DNA of 64,000 bases from Nematostella vectensis (Eukaryota > Cnidaria > Anthozoa > Actiniaria > Edwardsiidae). Every line of letters starts with the position of its first letter. Position 1 is the first letter of the stretch. Below are positions 20,746 through 33,011 of the stretch, piece after piece. A program made the translations under genes and the position numbers. The stretch lies in assembly GCF_932526225.1 (NCBI RefSeq), contig NC_064036.1, forward strand, positions 372,001-436,000, given 5' to 3'. Below the pieces are notes generated by a model. It did no database searches and had not been told where the DNA came from. It saw nothing but the letters and a program-made list of their open reading frames with translations.

Positions 20746-22757
20746 GGAAAGTAAAAAAAAATCAAAATTGTTGGTGGGGGTCTCTGCTGTGTTTGTTTTC
20801 TTTTTAGTTTTGTTCTATTATTATTATTATTTTCTTTTTTAGAGGGGGAGGGGAATTCAGCTAAAAATAGCCAAGGGTCAATTCAAGCAACTAGTACAAA
20901 AGATGTTTTTTTGCAGTCCTTTATTCAATATATTCAAGGTTATCATGCAATTCTGTTGTTTGACTGCATATATATATATTTTTTTTTTCTTTCTTTTCAT
21001 TACAAGTTCTATATGTGTAAGTGGTGACCATAGCTATGATTACTATTATTTAGAATATCTTTTTACCTACTAGCAGAAAACAACTTGACTGCAAAACACT
21101 TACTGTAGGGCACTCGATATTAGGCATTACTTTCATGTGGATGTAAGGTTGAAATGTCAAAACCTTCATTAACCCGTGAATTACGCTTTAGCGTATTACA
21201 CTTTGTGGTGACCTGATTCTATTGTACTTTTTTGTGTTTTACTAACTATTACCGTTTAACTATCACACTTTGTTTCACGGGTTAATGAAAACCACTCTAA
21301 TTACTTACAGTAAATCTTTTTTAATATTATTATTTACTTGTATAATTTAGATGAGCAATACATATTTCTTTATGGCTTTGTAGAGCTCATCTCGTTCCTC
21401 ATAAATAACAAACAAAATGAAGTTTGTTCTTATTTTGGTGCAAAGGAATCTACAGTAGTTTTCTAATCAGATAATTGTTTTTCTTTTAACACTCACCTGT
21501 TCTTTCAACAGCCTTACTTGAGTTTGCTTGTCTCAGAAATAGACCTTGCTTAATAAACAAAGACATGTTACAAACTTATTTAATAATAGGTAACAACTGC
21601 AATATTGTATGAAGAGAGTGCCCCTCTCTTCCCTCTGCTATTGTTCAAATTATGCTCAATAAACTTTTACCTCTTCCCTCTCCACCAGTTAAGCATTCTA
21701 TGTATGCTTCCCTGTACAAAATGCACCCCTTCAAATAGAACATTAAAGTTCACATACTTGTTTACTTCCTCAAACTCTTTGCTTTGTGTTTTTTGTTAAC
21801 TTCCTAGGAACAAATTGAATACATATAATCAATAAATCTAGCAAGCTTATTTTGCAAACTCACTTTTTTTTATTATTTTTGCGCAAAACCTATCAGGATT
21901 AAGGGGGTCCAGCACAAAGAAAAAAAAAACGAACGAAAAAAAAAAAGCCCATTGGCCTGGGATCGAACCCGGTCTGAATAACAAAACGGAAACCATACAT
22001 ACGGATTACCCAATCGGTATGGCAGCACAAGGCTTTTACGGAAGGCTGTAAAGAACCCGAAGGCCCCAAGCACCGATATTTCCGAGCGAATATGCTGTAC
22101 AACACTCTTGCAAGGTTATCCCAACCCGCGCATTAATGGGGAGGACAATAACCAGGATCCCAGGCCTGTAATACGGTTACGCCACGCACAGCTCGCCGAG
22201 ATTGTGGATGACAAAAAATAGAGGTCTATTTGGGCGTCTTGGGTCCCTTGGGGACTCGCCATGCGCACGCGCGCATCTCTTTTATTGTGTACATGACATC
22301 AATTTAGCGAAGAAAAAAGACGCTGTTTTGGTATCATGTGAAAATCATAAAATAAATAGAAATAAAGACGTAAGGGGGGAGAATATTGCCATCTTTATAT
22401 TAGAATATTGACAAAATCCGCAATTTTGTCTACGCTGACTAAGTAAAGCTGTATTTTACTTTAAAGGGGCAGCAACATAGTACTGCGCATGTCTGGAGTC
22501 AGTGATTATTGTAGGCTTTTAAGTGTCAACAAACAGTTGAACTTTTTAAAAGCTGTGAATACATTATTAAAAAATATGCAATATTATATTGAAAACTATG
22601 TTAATTGACAGTTTGTGGTCATTTTTTTTTTGTTTTGTTTAAAGTCTCCCACATGTACCAAAAGCTCATAAGTCAGTATTTGAATTTCACTGAAGTTCAT
22701 TGTGTCAGGGCTCTAGAGCTATTGCAAATCTCTTAACCATGACACTCCCCTTTTAAA
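20746..22757. repeat. Satellite monomer 11 (class II)
   Basis: MITE-1 21173-21281, tRNA-like 21948-22017, MITE-2 22465-22752. Shares ACCTGTTCTTTC, GAACGAAAA and GCCATCTTTATATT with monomer 14. ATGCGCACGCGCGCAT near 22261 changes the second hairpin. Confidence 0.95.
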
Positions 22758-24888
22758 GGAAAGTAAAAAAAAATCAAAATTGTTGGTGGGGGTCTCTGTT
22801 GTGTTTGTTTTCTTTTTAGTTTTGTTCTATTATTATTATTATTTTCTTTTTTAGAGGGGGAGGGGAATTCAGCTAAAAATAGCCAAGGGTCAATTCAAGC
22901 AACTAGAACAAAAGATGTTTTTTTGCAGTCCTTTATTCAATATATTCAAGGTTATCATGCAATTCTGTTGTTTGACTCCATATATATATATATATTTTTC
23001 TTTCTTTTCATTACAAGTTCTATATGTGTAAGTGGTGACCATAGCTATGATTACTATAATTTAGAATATCTTTTTACCTACTAACAGAAAACAACTTGAC
23101 AGCAAAACACTTACTGTAGGGCACTCGATATTAGGCATTACTTTCATGTGGATGTAAGGGTGAAATGTCAAAACCTTCATTAACCCGTGAATTACGCTTT
23201 AGCCTATTACACTTTGTTGTGATCTGATTCTATTGTACTTTTTTTGTGTTTTACTAACTATTAACGTTTAACTATCACACTTTGTTTCACGGGTTAATGA
23301 AAACCACTCTAATTACTTACAGTAGTTCTTTTTTTAATATTATTATTTACTTGTATAATTTAGATGAGCAATACATATTTCTTTATGGCTTTGTAGAGCT
23401 CATCTTGTTTCACGGGTTAATGAAAACCACTCTAATTACTTACAGTAGTTCTTTTTTAATATTATTATTTACTTGTATAATTTAGATGAGCAATACATAT
23501 TTCTTTATGGCTTTGTAGAGCTCATCTCGTTCCTCATAAATAACAAACAAAATGAAGTTTGTTCTTATTTTGGTGCAAAGGAATCTACAGTAGTTTTCTA
23601 ATCAGATAATTGTTTTTCTTTTAACACTCACCTGTTATTTCAACAGCCTTACTTGAGTTTGCTTGTCTCAGAAATAGACCTTTCTTAATAAACAAAGACA
23701 TGTTACAAACTTATTTAATAATAGGTAACAACTGCAATATTGTATGAAGAGAGTGCCCCTCTCTTCCCTCTGCTATTGTTCAAATTATGCTCAATAAACT
23801 TTTACCTGTTCCCTCTCCACCAGTTAAGCATTCTATGTATGCTTCCCTGTACAAAATGCACCCCTTCACATAGAACATTAAAGTTCACATACTTGTTTAC
23901 TTCCTCAAACTTTTTGCTTTGTGTTTTTTGTTAACTTCCTAGTAACAAATTGAATACATATAATCAATAAATCTAGCAAGCTTATTTTGCAAACTCACTT
24001 TTTTTTATTATTTTTGCGCAACACCTATCAGGATTAAGGGGGTCCAGCACAAAGAAAAAAAAACGAACTAAAAAAAAAGCCCATTGGCCTGGGATCGAAC
24101 CCGGTCTGAATAACAAAACGGAAACCATACATACGGATTACCCAATCGGTATGGCAGCACAAGGCTTTTACGGAAGGCTGTAAAGAACCCGAAGGCCCCA
24201 AGCACCGATATTTCCGAGCGAATATGCTGTACAACACTCTTGCAAGGTTATCCCAACCCGCGCATTAATGGGGAGGACAATAACCAGGATCCCAGGCCTG
24301 TAATACTGTTACGCCACGCACAGCTCGCCGAGATTGTGGATGACAAAAAATAGAGGTCTATTTGGGCGTCTTGGGTCCCTTGGGGACTCGCCATGCGCAC
24401 GGGCGCATCTCTTTTTTTGTGTACATGACATCAAATTAGCGAAGAAAAAAGACGCTGTTTTGGTATCATGTGAAAAGCATAAAATAAATAGAAATAAAGA
24501 CGTAAGGGGGGAGAATATTGACATATTCATATTAGAATATTGACAAAATCCGCAATATTGTCTATGCTGACTAAGTAAAGCTGTATTTTACTTTAAAGGG
24601 GCAGCAGCATAGTACTGCGCATGTCTGGAGTAAGTGATTATTGTAGGCTTTTAAGTGTCTACAAACAGTTGAACTTTTTAAAAGCTGTCAATACCTTATT
24701 AAATAATATGCAATATTATATTGAAAACTATGTTAATTGACAGTTTGTGGTCATTTTTGTTTGTTTTGTTTAAAGTCTCCCACATGTACCAAAAGCTCAT
24801 AAGTCAGTATTAGAATTTCACTGAAGTTCATTGTGTCAGGGCTCTAGAGCTATTGCAAATCTCTTAACCATGACACTCCCCTTTTAAA
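22758..24888. repeat. Satellite monomer 12 (class II, duplicated like monomer 10)
   Basis: MITE-1 23184-23293 (one base longer in a T run; TTTAGCCTATT breaks its internal palindrome), tRNA-like 24080-24149, MITE-2 24597-24883. TTCCTAGTAA at about 23935 breaks the 10-bp palindrome. Confidence 0.95.
23283..23527. repeat. Tandem duplication inside monomer 12 (same junction as monomer 10)
   Basis: 23283-23405 and 23406-23527 repeat the TGTTTCAC...CTCATCT segment with the same CATCTTGTTTCAC junction as monomer 10. The first copy has one extra T. The identical junction means common descent, two monomers apart. Confidence 0.92.
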
Positions 24889-26896
24889 GGAAAGTAAAAA
24901 AAAATCAAAATTGTTGGTGTGGGTCTCTGCTGTGTTTGTTTTCTTTTTAGTTTTGTTCTATTATTATTATTATTTTCTTTTTTAGAGGGGGAGGGGAATT
25001 CAGCTAAAAATAGCCAAGGGTCAATTCAAGCAACTAGTACAAAAGATGTTTTTTTGCAGTCCTTTATTCAATATATTCAAGGTTATCATGCAATTCTGTT
25101 GTTTGACTGCATATATATATATTTTTTTTTCTTTCTTTTCATTACAAGTTCTATATGTGTAAGTGGTGACCATAGCTATGATTACTTTTATTTAGAATAT
25201 CTTTTTACCTACTAGCAGAAAACAACTTGACTGCAAAACACTTACTGTAGGGCACTCGATATTAGGCAATACTTTCATGTGGATGTAAGGTTGAAATGTC
25301 AAAACCTTCATTAACCCGTGAACTACGCTTTAGCGTATTACACTTCGTGGTGATCTGATTCTATTGTACTTTTTTGTGTTTTACTAACTATTACCGTTTA
25401 ACTATCACACTTTGTTTCACGGGTTAATGAAAACCACTCTAATTACTTACAGTAGTTCTTTTTTAATATTACTATTTACTTGTATAATTTAGATGAGCAA
25501 TACATATTTCTTTATGGCTTTGTAGAGCTCATCTCGTTCCTCATAAATAACAAACAAAATGAAGTTTGTTCTTATTTTGGTGCAAAGGAATCTACAGTAG
25601 TTTTCTAATCAGATAATTGTTTTTCTTTTAACACTCACCTGTTATTTCAACAGCCTTACTTGAGTTTGCTTGTCTCAGAAATAGACCTTTCTTAATAAAC
25701 AAAGACATGTTACAAACTTATTTAATAATAGGTAACAACTGCAATATTGTATGAAGAGAGTGCCCCTCTCTTCCCTCTGCTATTGTTCAAATTATGCTCA
25801 ATAAACTTTTACCTCTTCCCTCTCCACCAGTTAAGCATTCTATGTATGCTTCCCTGTACAAAATGCACCCCTTCAAATTGAACATTAAAGTTCACATACT
25901 TGTTTACTTCCTCAAACTCTTTGCTTTGTGTTTTTTGTTAACTTCCTAGGAACAAATTGAATACATATAATCAATAAATCTAGCAAGCTTATTTTGCAAA
26001 CTCACTTTTTTTTATTATTTTTGCGCAACACCTATCAGGATTAAGGGGGTCCAGCACAAAGAAAAAAAAAACGAACTAAAAAAAAAAGCCCATTGGCCTG
26101 GGATCGAACCCGGTCTGAATAACAAAACGGAAACCATACATACGGATTACCCAATCGGTATGGCAGCACAAGGCTTTTACGGAAGGCTGTAAAGAACCCG
26201 AAGGCCCCAAGCACCGATATTTCCGAGCGAATATGCTGTACAACACTCTTGCAAGGTTATCCCAACCCGCGCATTAATGGGGAGGACAATAACCAGGATC
26301 CCAGGCCTGTAATACGGTTACGCCACGCACAGCTCGCCGAGATTGTGGATGAAAAAAAATAGAGGTCTATTTGGGCGTCTTGGGTCCCTTGGGAACTCGC
26401 CATGCGCACGGGCGCATCTCTTTTATTGTGTACATGACATCAAATTAGCGAAGAAAAAAGACGCTGTTTTGGTATCATGTGAAAAGCATAAAATAAATAG
26501 AAATAAAGACGTAAGGGGGGAGAATATTGACATCTTCATATTAGAATATTGACAAAATCCGCAATTTTGTCTACGCTGACTAAGTAAAGCTGTATTTTAC
26601 TTTAAAGGGGCAGCAACATAGTACTGCGCATGTCTGGAGTCAGTGATTATTGTAGGCTTTTAAGTGTCAACAAACAGTTGAACTTTTTAAAAGCTGTCAA
26701 TACCTTATTAAATAATATGCAATATTATATTGAAAACTATGTTAATTGACAGTTTGTTGTCATTTTTTGTGTTTTGTTTAAAGTCTCCCACATGTACCAA
26801 AAGCTCATAAGTCAGTATTAGAATTTCACTGAAGTTCATTGTGTCAGGGCTCTAGAGCTATTGCAAATCTCTTAACCATGACACTCCCCTTTTAAA
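24889..26896. repeat. Satellite monomer 13 (class II)
   Basis: MITE-1 25315-25423, tRNA-like 26089-26158, MITE-2 26606-26891. CACTTCGTGG in MITE-1 and GATGAAAAAAAATAG near 26349 are private. No rearrangement. Confidence 0.95.
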
Positions 26897-29017
26897 GGAA
26901 AGTAAAAAAAATCACAATTGTTGGTGGGGGTCTCTGTTGTGTTTGTTTTCTTTTTAGTTTTGTTCTATTATTATTATTATTTTCTTTTTTAGAGGGGGAG
27001 GGGAATTCAGCTAAAAATAGCCAAGGGCCAATTCAAGCAACTAGTACAAAAGATGTTTTTTTGCAGTCCTTTATTCAATATATTCAAGGTTATCATGCAA
27101 TTCTGTTGTTTGACTCCATATATATATATTTTTTTTCTTTCTTTTCATTACAAGTTCTATATGTGTAAGTGGTGACCATAGCTATGATTACAATTATTTA
27201 GAATATCTTTTTACCTACTAACAGAAAACAACTTGACTGCAAAACACTTACTGTAGGGCACTCGATATTAGGCATTACTTTCATGTGGATGTAAGGTTGA
27301 AATGTCAAAACCTTCATTAACCCGTGAATTACGCTTTAGCGTATTACACTTTGTGGTGATCTGATTCTATTGTACTTTTTTGTGTTTTACTAACTATTAC
27401 CGTTTAACTATCACACTTTGTTTCACGGGTTAATGAACATAAACATACATACATACATACATAAACTTTATTTAAGTGTCAAAAGTGTTTAGCTAAAAAA
27501 AGCTAATTGTGGACACTATAAAAAATAAATAGTCAGATAATTAATAAATAAAAACCACTCTAATTACTTACAGTAGTTCTTTTTTAATATTATTATTTAC
27601 TTGTATAATTTAGATGAGCAATACATATTTCTTTATGGCTTTGTAGAGCTCATCTCGTTCCTCATAAATAACAAACAAAATGAAGTTTGTTCTTATTTTG
27701 GTGCAAAGGAATCTACAGTAGTTTTCTAATCAGATAATTGTTTTTCTTTTAACACTCACCTGTTCTTTCAACAGCCTTACTTGAGTTTGCTTGTCTCAGA
27801 AATAGACCTTGCTTAATAAACAAAGACATGTTACAAACTTATTTAATAATAGGTAACAACTGCAATATTGTATGAAGAGAGTGCCCCTCTCTTCTCTCTG
27901 CTATTGTTCAAATTATGCTCAATAAACTTTTACCTCTTCCCTCTCCACCAGTTAAGCATTCTATGTATGCTTCCCTGTACAAAATGCACCCCTTCAAATA
28001 GAACATTAAAGTTCACATACTTGTTTACTTCCTCAAACTCTTTGCTTTGTGTTTTTTGTTAACTTCCTAGGAACAAATTGAATACATATAATCAATAAAT
28101 CTAGCAAGCTTATTTTGCAAACTCACTTTTTTTTATTATTTTTGCGCAAAACCTATCAGGATTAAGGGGGTCCAGCACAAAGAAAAAAAAAACGAACGAA
28201 AAAAAAAACCCATTGGCCTGGGATCGAACCCGGTCTGAATAACAAAACGGAAACCATACATACGGATTACCCAATCGGTATGGCAGCACAAGGCTTTTAC
28301 GGAAGGCTGTAAAGAACCCGAAGGCCCCAAGCACCGATATTTCCGAGCGAATATGCTGTACAACACTCTTGCAAGGTTATCCCAACCCGCGCATTAATGG
28401 GGAGGACAATAACCAGGATCCCAGGCCTGTAATACGGTTACGCCACGCACAGCTCGCCGAGATTGTGGATGACAAAAAATAGAGGTCTATTTGGGCGTCT
28501 TGGGTCCCTTGGGGACTCGCCATGCGCACGGGCGCATCTCTTTTATTGTGTACATGACATCAATTTAGCGAAGAAAAAAGACGCTGTTTTGGTATCATGT
28601 GAAAATCATAAAATAAATAGAAATAAAGACGTAAGGGGGGAGAATATTGCCATCTTTATATTAGAATATTGACAAAATCCGCAATTTTGTCTACGCTGAC
28701 TAAGTAAAGCTGTATTTTACTTTAAAGGGGCAGCAACATAGTACTGCGCATGTCTGGAGTCAGTGATTATTGTAGGCTTTTAAGTGTCAACAAACAGTTG
28801 AACTTTTTAAAAGCTGTGAATACCTTATTAAAAAATATGCAATATTATATTGAAAACTATGTTAATTGACAGTTTGTGGTCATTTTTTTTTGTTTTGTTT
28901 AAAGTCTCCCACATGTACCAAAAGCTCATAAGTCAGTATAAGAATTTCACTGAAGTTCATTGTGTCAGGGCTCTAGAGCTATTGCAAATCTCTTAACCAT
29001 GACACTCCCCTTTTAAA
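26897..29017. repeat. Satellite monomer 14 (class II, with foreign insertion)
   Basis: MITE-1 27321-27429, tRNA-like 28209-28278, MITE-2 28726-29012. It is about 113 bp over length because of the insertion at 27438-27552. Otherwise closest to monomer 11. Confidence 0.95.
27438..27552 (-). mobile_element. ~115-bp insertion resembling a truncated LINE/SINE 3' end with (TATG)n tail
   Basis: Sequence found in no other monomer interrupts TTAATGAA/AACCACTC eight bases outside MITE-1. Read on the minus strand it ends AATAAAGTTTATG followed by TATG repeats, as expected of a 5'-truncated non-LTR element with a microsatellite tail. Just upstream are nested inverted repeats: AGTGTC/GACACT outside and TTAGCT/AGCTAA inside, a likely 3' stem-loop. 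A target-site duplication could only be a few A residues because the flank is A-rich. The family is not assigned. Confidence 0.65.
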
Positions 29018-31010
29018 GGAAAGTAAAAAAAATCAAAATTGTTGGTGGGGGTCTCTGTTGTGTTTGTTTTCTTTTTAGTTTTGTTCTATTATTAATATTA
29101 TTTTCTTTTTTAGAGGGGGAGAGGAATTCAGCTAAAAATAGCCAAGGGTCAATTCAAGCAACTAGTACAAAAGATGTTTTTTTGCAGTCCTTTATTCAAT
29201 ATATTCAAGGTTATCATGCAATTCTGTTGTTTGACTCCATATATATATATTTTTTTTCTTTCTTTTCATTACAAGTTCTATATGTGTAAGTGGTGAACAT
29301 AGCTATGATTACTATTATTTAGAATATCTTTTTACCTACTAACAGAAAACAACTTGACAGCAAAACACTTACTGTAGGGCACTCGATATTAGGCATTACT
29401 TTCATGTGGATGTAAGGGTGAAATGTCAAAACCTTCATTAACCCGTGAACTACGCTTTAGCGTATTACACTTTGTTGTGATCTGATTCTATTGTACTTTT
29501 TTGTGTTTTACTAACTATTACCGTTTAACTATCACACTTTGTTTCACGGGTTAATGAAAACCACTCTAATTACTTACAGTAGTTCTTTTTTAATATTATT
29601 ATTTACTTGTATAATTTAGATGAGCAATACATATTTCTTTATGGCTTTGTCGTTCCTCATAAATAACAAACAAAATGAAGTTTGTTCTTATTTTGGTGCA
29701 AAGGAATCTACAGTAGATTTCTAATCAGATAATTGTTTTTCTTTTAACACTCACCTGTTATTTCAACAGCCTTACTTGAGTTTGCTTGTCTCAGAAATAG
29801 ACCTTGCTTAATAAACAAAGACATGTTACACACTTATTTAATAATAGGTAACAACTGCAATATTGTATGAAGAGAGTTCCCCTCTCTTCCCTCTGCTATT
29901 GTTCAAATTATGCTCAATAAACTTTTACCTCTTCCCTCTCCACCAGTTAAGCATTCTATGTATGCTTCCCTGTACAAAATGCACCCCTTCAAATATAACA
30001 TTAAAGTTCACATACTTGTTTACTTCCTCAAACTCTTTGCTTTGTGTTTTTTGTTAACTTCCTAGGAACAAATTGAATACATATAATCAATAAATCTAGC
30101 AAGCTTATTTTGCAAACTCACTTTTTTTATTATTTTTGCGCAACACCTATCAGGATTAAGGGGGTCCAGCACAAAGAAAAAAAAAACGAACTAAAAAAAA
30201 AGCCCATTGGCCTGGGATAGAACCCGGTCTGAATAACAAAACGGAAACCATACATGCGGATTACCCAATCGGTATGGCAGCACAAGGCTTTTACGGAAGG
30301 CTGTAAAGAACCCGAAGGTCCCAAGCACCGATATTTCCGAGCGAATATGCTGTACAACACTCTTGCAAGGTTATCCCAACCCGCGCATTAATGGGGAGGA
30401 CAATAACCAGGATCCCAGGCCTGTAATACGGTTACGCCACGCACAGCTCGCCGAGATTGTGGATGACAAAAAATAGAGGTCTATTTGGGTGTCTTTGGTC
30501 CCTTGGGGACTCGCCATGCGCACGGGCGCATCTCTTTTATTGTGTACATGACATCAAATTAGCGAAGAAAAAAGACGCTGTTTTGGTATCATGTGAAAAG
30601 CATAAAATAAATAGAAATAAAGACGTAAGGGGGGAGAATATTGACATCTTCATATTAGAATATTGACAAAATCCGCAATTTTGTCTACGCTGACTAAGCA
30701 AAGCTGTATTTTACTTTAAAGGGGCAGCAGCATAGTACTGCGCATGTCTGGAGTCAGTGTTTATTGTAGGCTTTTAAGTGTCTACAAACAGTTGAACTTT
30801 TTAAAAGCTGTCAATACCTTATTAAATAATATGCAATATTATATTGAAAACTATGTTAATGGACAGTTTGTGGTCATTTTTTTTGTTTTGTTTAAAGTCT
30901 CCCACATGTACCAAAAGCTCATAAGTCAGTATTAGAATTTCACTGAAGTTCAATGTGTCAAGGCTCTAGAGCTATTGCAAATCTCTTAAACATGACACTC
31001 CCCCTTTAAG
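29018..31010. repeat. Satellite monomer 15 (class II; 11-bp deletion; B-box mutation)
   Basis: MITE-1 29442-29550, tRNA-like 30203-30272, MITE-2 30720-31005. AGAGCTCATCT is missing after GGCTTTGT (29650), and the (TTA)n tract is interrupted. The tail (CAGCAGCAT, GTGTTTATT, TTAATGGACAG) is of the class I type, leading into class I monomer 16. It ends TTTAAGGG rather than TTTAAAGG. Confidence 0.95.
30203..30272 (-). ncRNA. tRNA-like copy with mutated B box (monomer 15)
   Basis: Plus-strand GGGATAGAACCC (A at 30219 in place of C) makes the minus-strand B box GGTTCTATCCC, changing the invariant G of TTCGA. It is the only copy with this core change. Such a base is needed for TFIIIC binding in known tRNA genes, so this copy would be expected to be inactive if the others are active. 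Confidence 0.5.
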
Positions 31011-33011
31011 GGAAAGTAAAAAAAATATCAAAATTGTTGGTGGGGTCTCTGCTGTGTTTGTTTTCTTTTTAGTTTTGTTCTATTATTATTATTATTTTCT
31101 TTTTTAGAGGAGGAGGGGAATTCAGCTAAAAATAGCCAAGGGTCAATTCAAGCAACTAGTACAAAAGATGTTTTTTTGCAGTCCTTTATTCAATATATTC
31201 AAGGTTATCATGCAATTCTGTTGTTTGACTGCATATATATATTTTTTCTTTCTTTTCATTACAAGTGCTATATGTGTAAGTGGTGACCATAGCTATGATT
31301 ACTATTATTTAGAATAATTTTTTACCTACTAACAGAAAACATCTTGACTGCAAAACACTTACTGTAGGGCACTCGATATTAGGCATTACTTCCATGTGGA
31401 TGTAAGGTTGAGATGTCAAAACCTTCATTAACCCGTGAACTACGCTTTAGCGTATTACACTTTGTTGTGATCTGATTCTATTGTTCTTTTTTGTGTTTTA
31501 CTAACTATTACCGTTTAACTATCACACTTTGTTTCACGGGTTAATGAAAACCACTCTAATTGCTTACAGTAATTCTTTTTTAATATTATTATTTACTTGT
31601 ATAATTTAGATGAGTAATACATATTTCTTCTTGGCCTTGTAGAGCTCATCTCGTTCCTCATAAATAACAAACAAAATGAAGTTTGTTCTTATTTGGTGCA
31701 AAGGAATCTACATTAGTTTTCTAATCAGATAATTGTTTTTTTTTTAACACTCACTTGTTATTTCAACAGCTCTTACTTGAGTTTTCTTGTCTCAGAAATA
31801 GACCTTGCTTAATAAATAAATATATCTTACAAACTTATTTAATAATAGGTAACAACTGCAATATTGTATGAAGAGAGTGCCCCTCCCTTCCCCCTGCTAT
31901 TGTTGACATTATGCTCAATAAACTGTTACCTCTCCCCTCTCCACCAGTTAAGCATTCTATGTATGCTTCCCTGTACAAAATGCGCCCCTTCAAATAGAAC
32001 ATTAAAGTTCACATACTTGTTTACTTCCTCAAACTCTTTGCTTTGTGTTTTTTGTTAACTTCCTAGGAACAAATTGAATACATATAATCAATAAATCTAG
32101 CAAGCTTATTTTGCAAACTCACTTTTTTTATTATTTTTGCGCAAAACCTATCAGGATTAAGGGGGTCCAGCACAAAGAAAAAAAACGAATTAAAAAAAAA
32201 AGCCCATTGGCCTGGGATCGAACCCGGTCTGAAGAACAAAACGGAAACCATACATACGGATTACCCAATCGGTATGGCAGCACAAGGCTTTTACGGAAGG
32301 CTGTAAAGAACCCGAAGGCCCCAAGCACCGATATTTCCGAGCGAATATGCTGTACAACACTCTTGCAAGGTTATCCCAACCCGCGCATTAATGGGGAGGA
32401 CAATAACCAGGATCCCAGGCCTGTAATACGGTTACGCCACGCACAGCTCGCCGAGATTGTGGATGACAAAAAATAGAGGTCTATTTGGGCGTCTTGGGTC
32501 CCTTGGGGACTCGCCATGCGCACGGGCGCATCTCTTTTCTTGTGTACATGACATCAAATTAACGAAGAAAAAAGACGCTGTTTTGGTATCATGTGAAAAG
32601 CATAAAATAAATAGAAATAAAGACGTAAGGGGGGAGAATATTGACATATTCATATTAGAATATTGACAAAATCCGCAATATTGTCTATCCTGACTAAGTA
32701 AAGCTGTATTTTACTTTAAAGGGGCAGCAGCATAGTACTGCGCATGTCTGGAGTCAGTGTTTATTGTAGGCTTTTAAGTGTCTACAAACAGTTGAACTTT
32801 TTAAAAGCTGTCAATACCTTATTAAATAGTATGCAATATTATATTGAAAACTATGTTAATTGACAGTTTGTGGTCATTTTTGTTTGTTTTGTTTAAAGTC
32901 TCCCACATGTACGAAAAGCTCATAAGTCAGTATTAGAATTTCACTGAAGTTCATTGTGTCAGGGCTCTAGAGCTATTGCAAATCTCTTAACCATGACACT
33001 CCCCTTTTAAA
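31011..33011. repeat. Satellite monomer 16 (class I island)
   Basis: MITE-1 31432-31540, tRNA-like 32203-32272, MITE-2 32720-33006. Class I markers return for one unit between class II neighbours. Private GTCTATCCTGAC near 32688. Confidence 0.95.
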
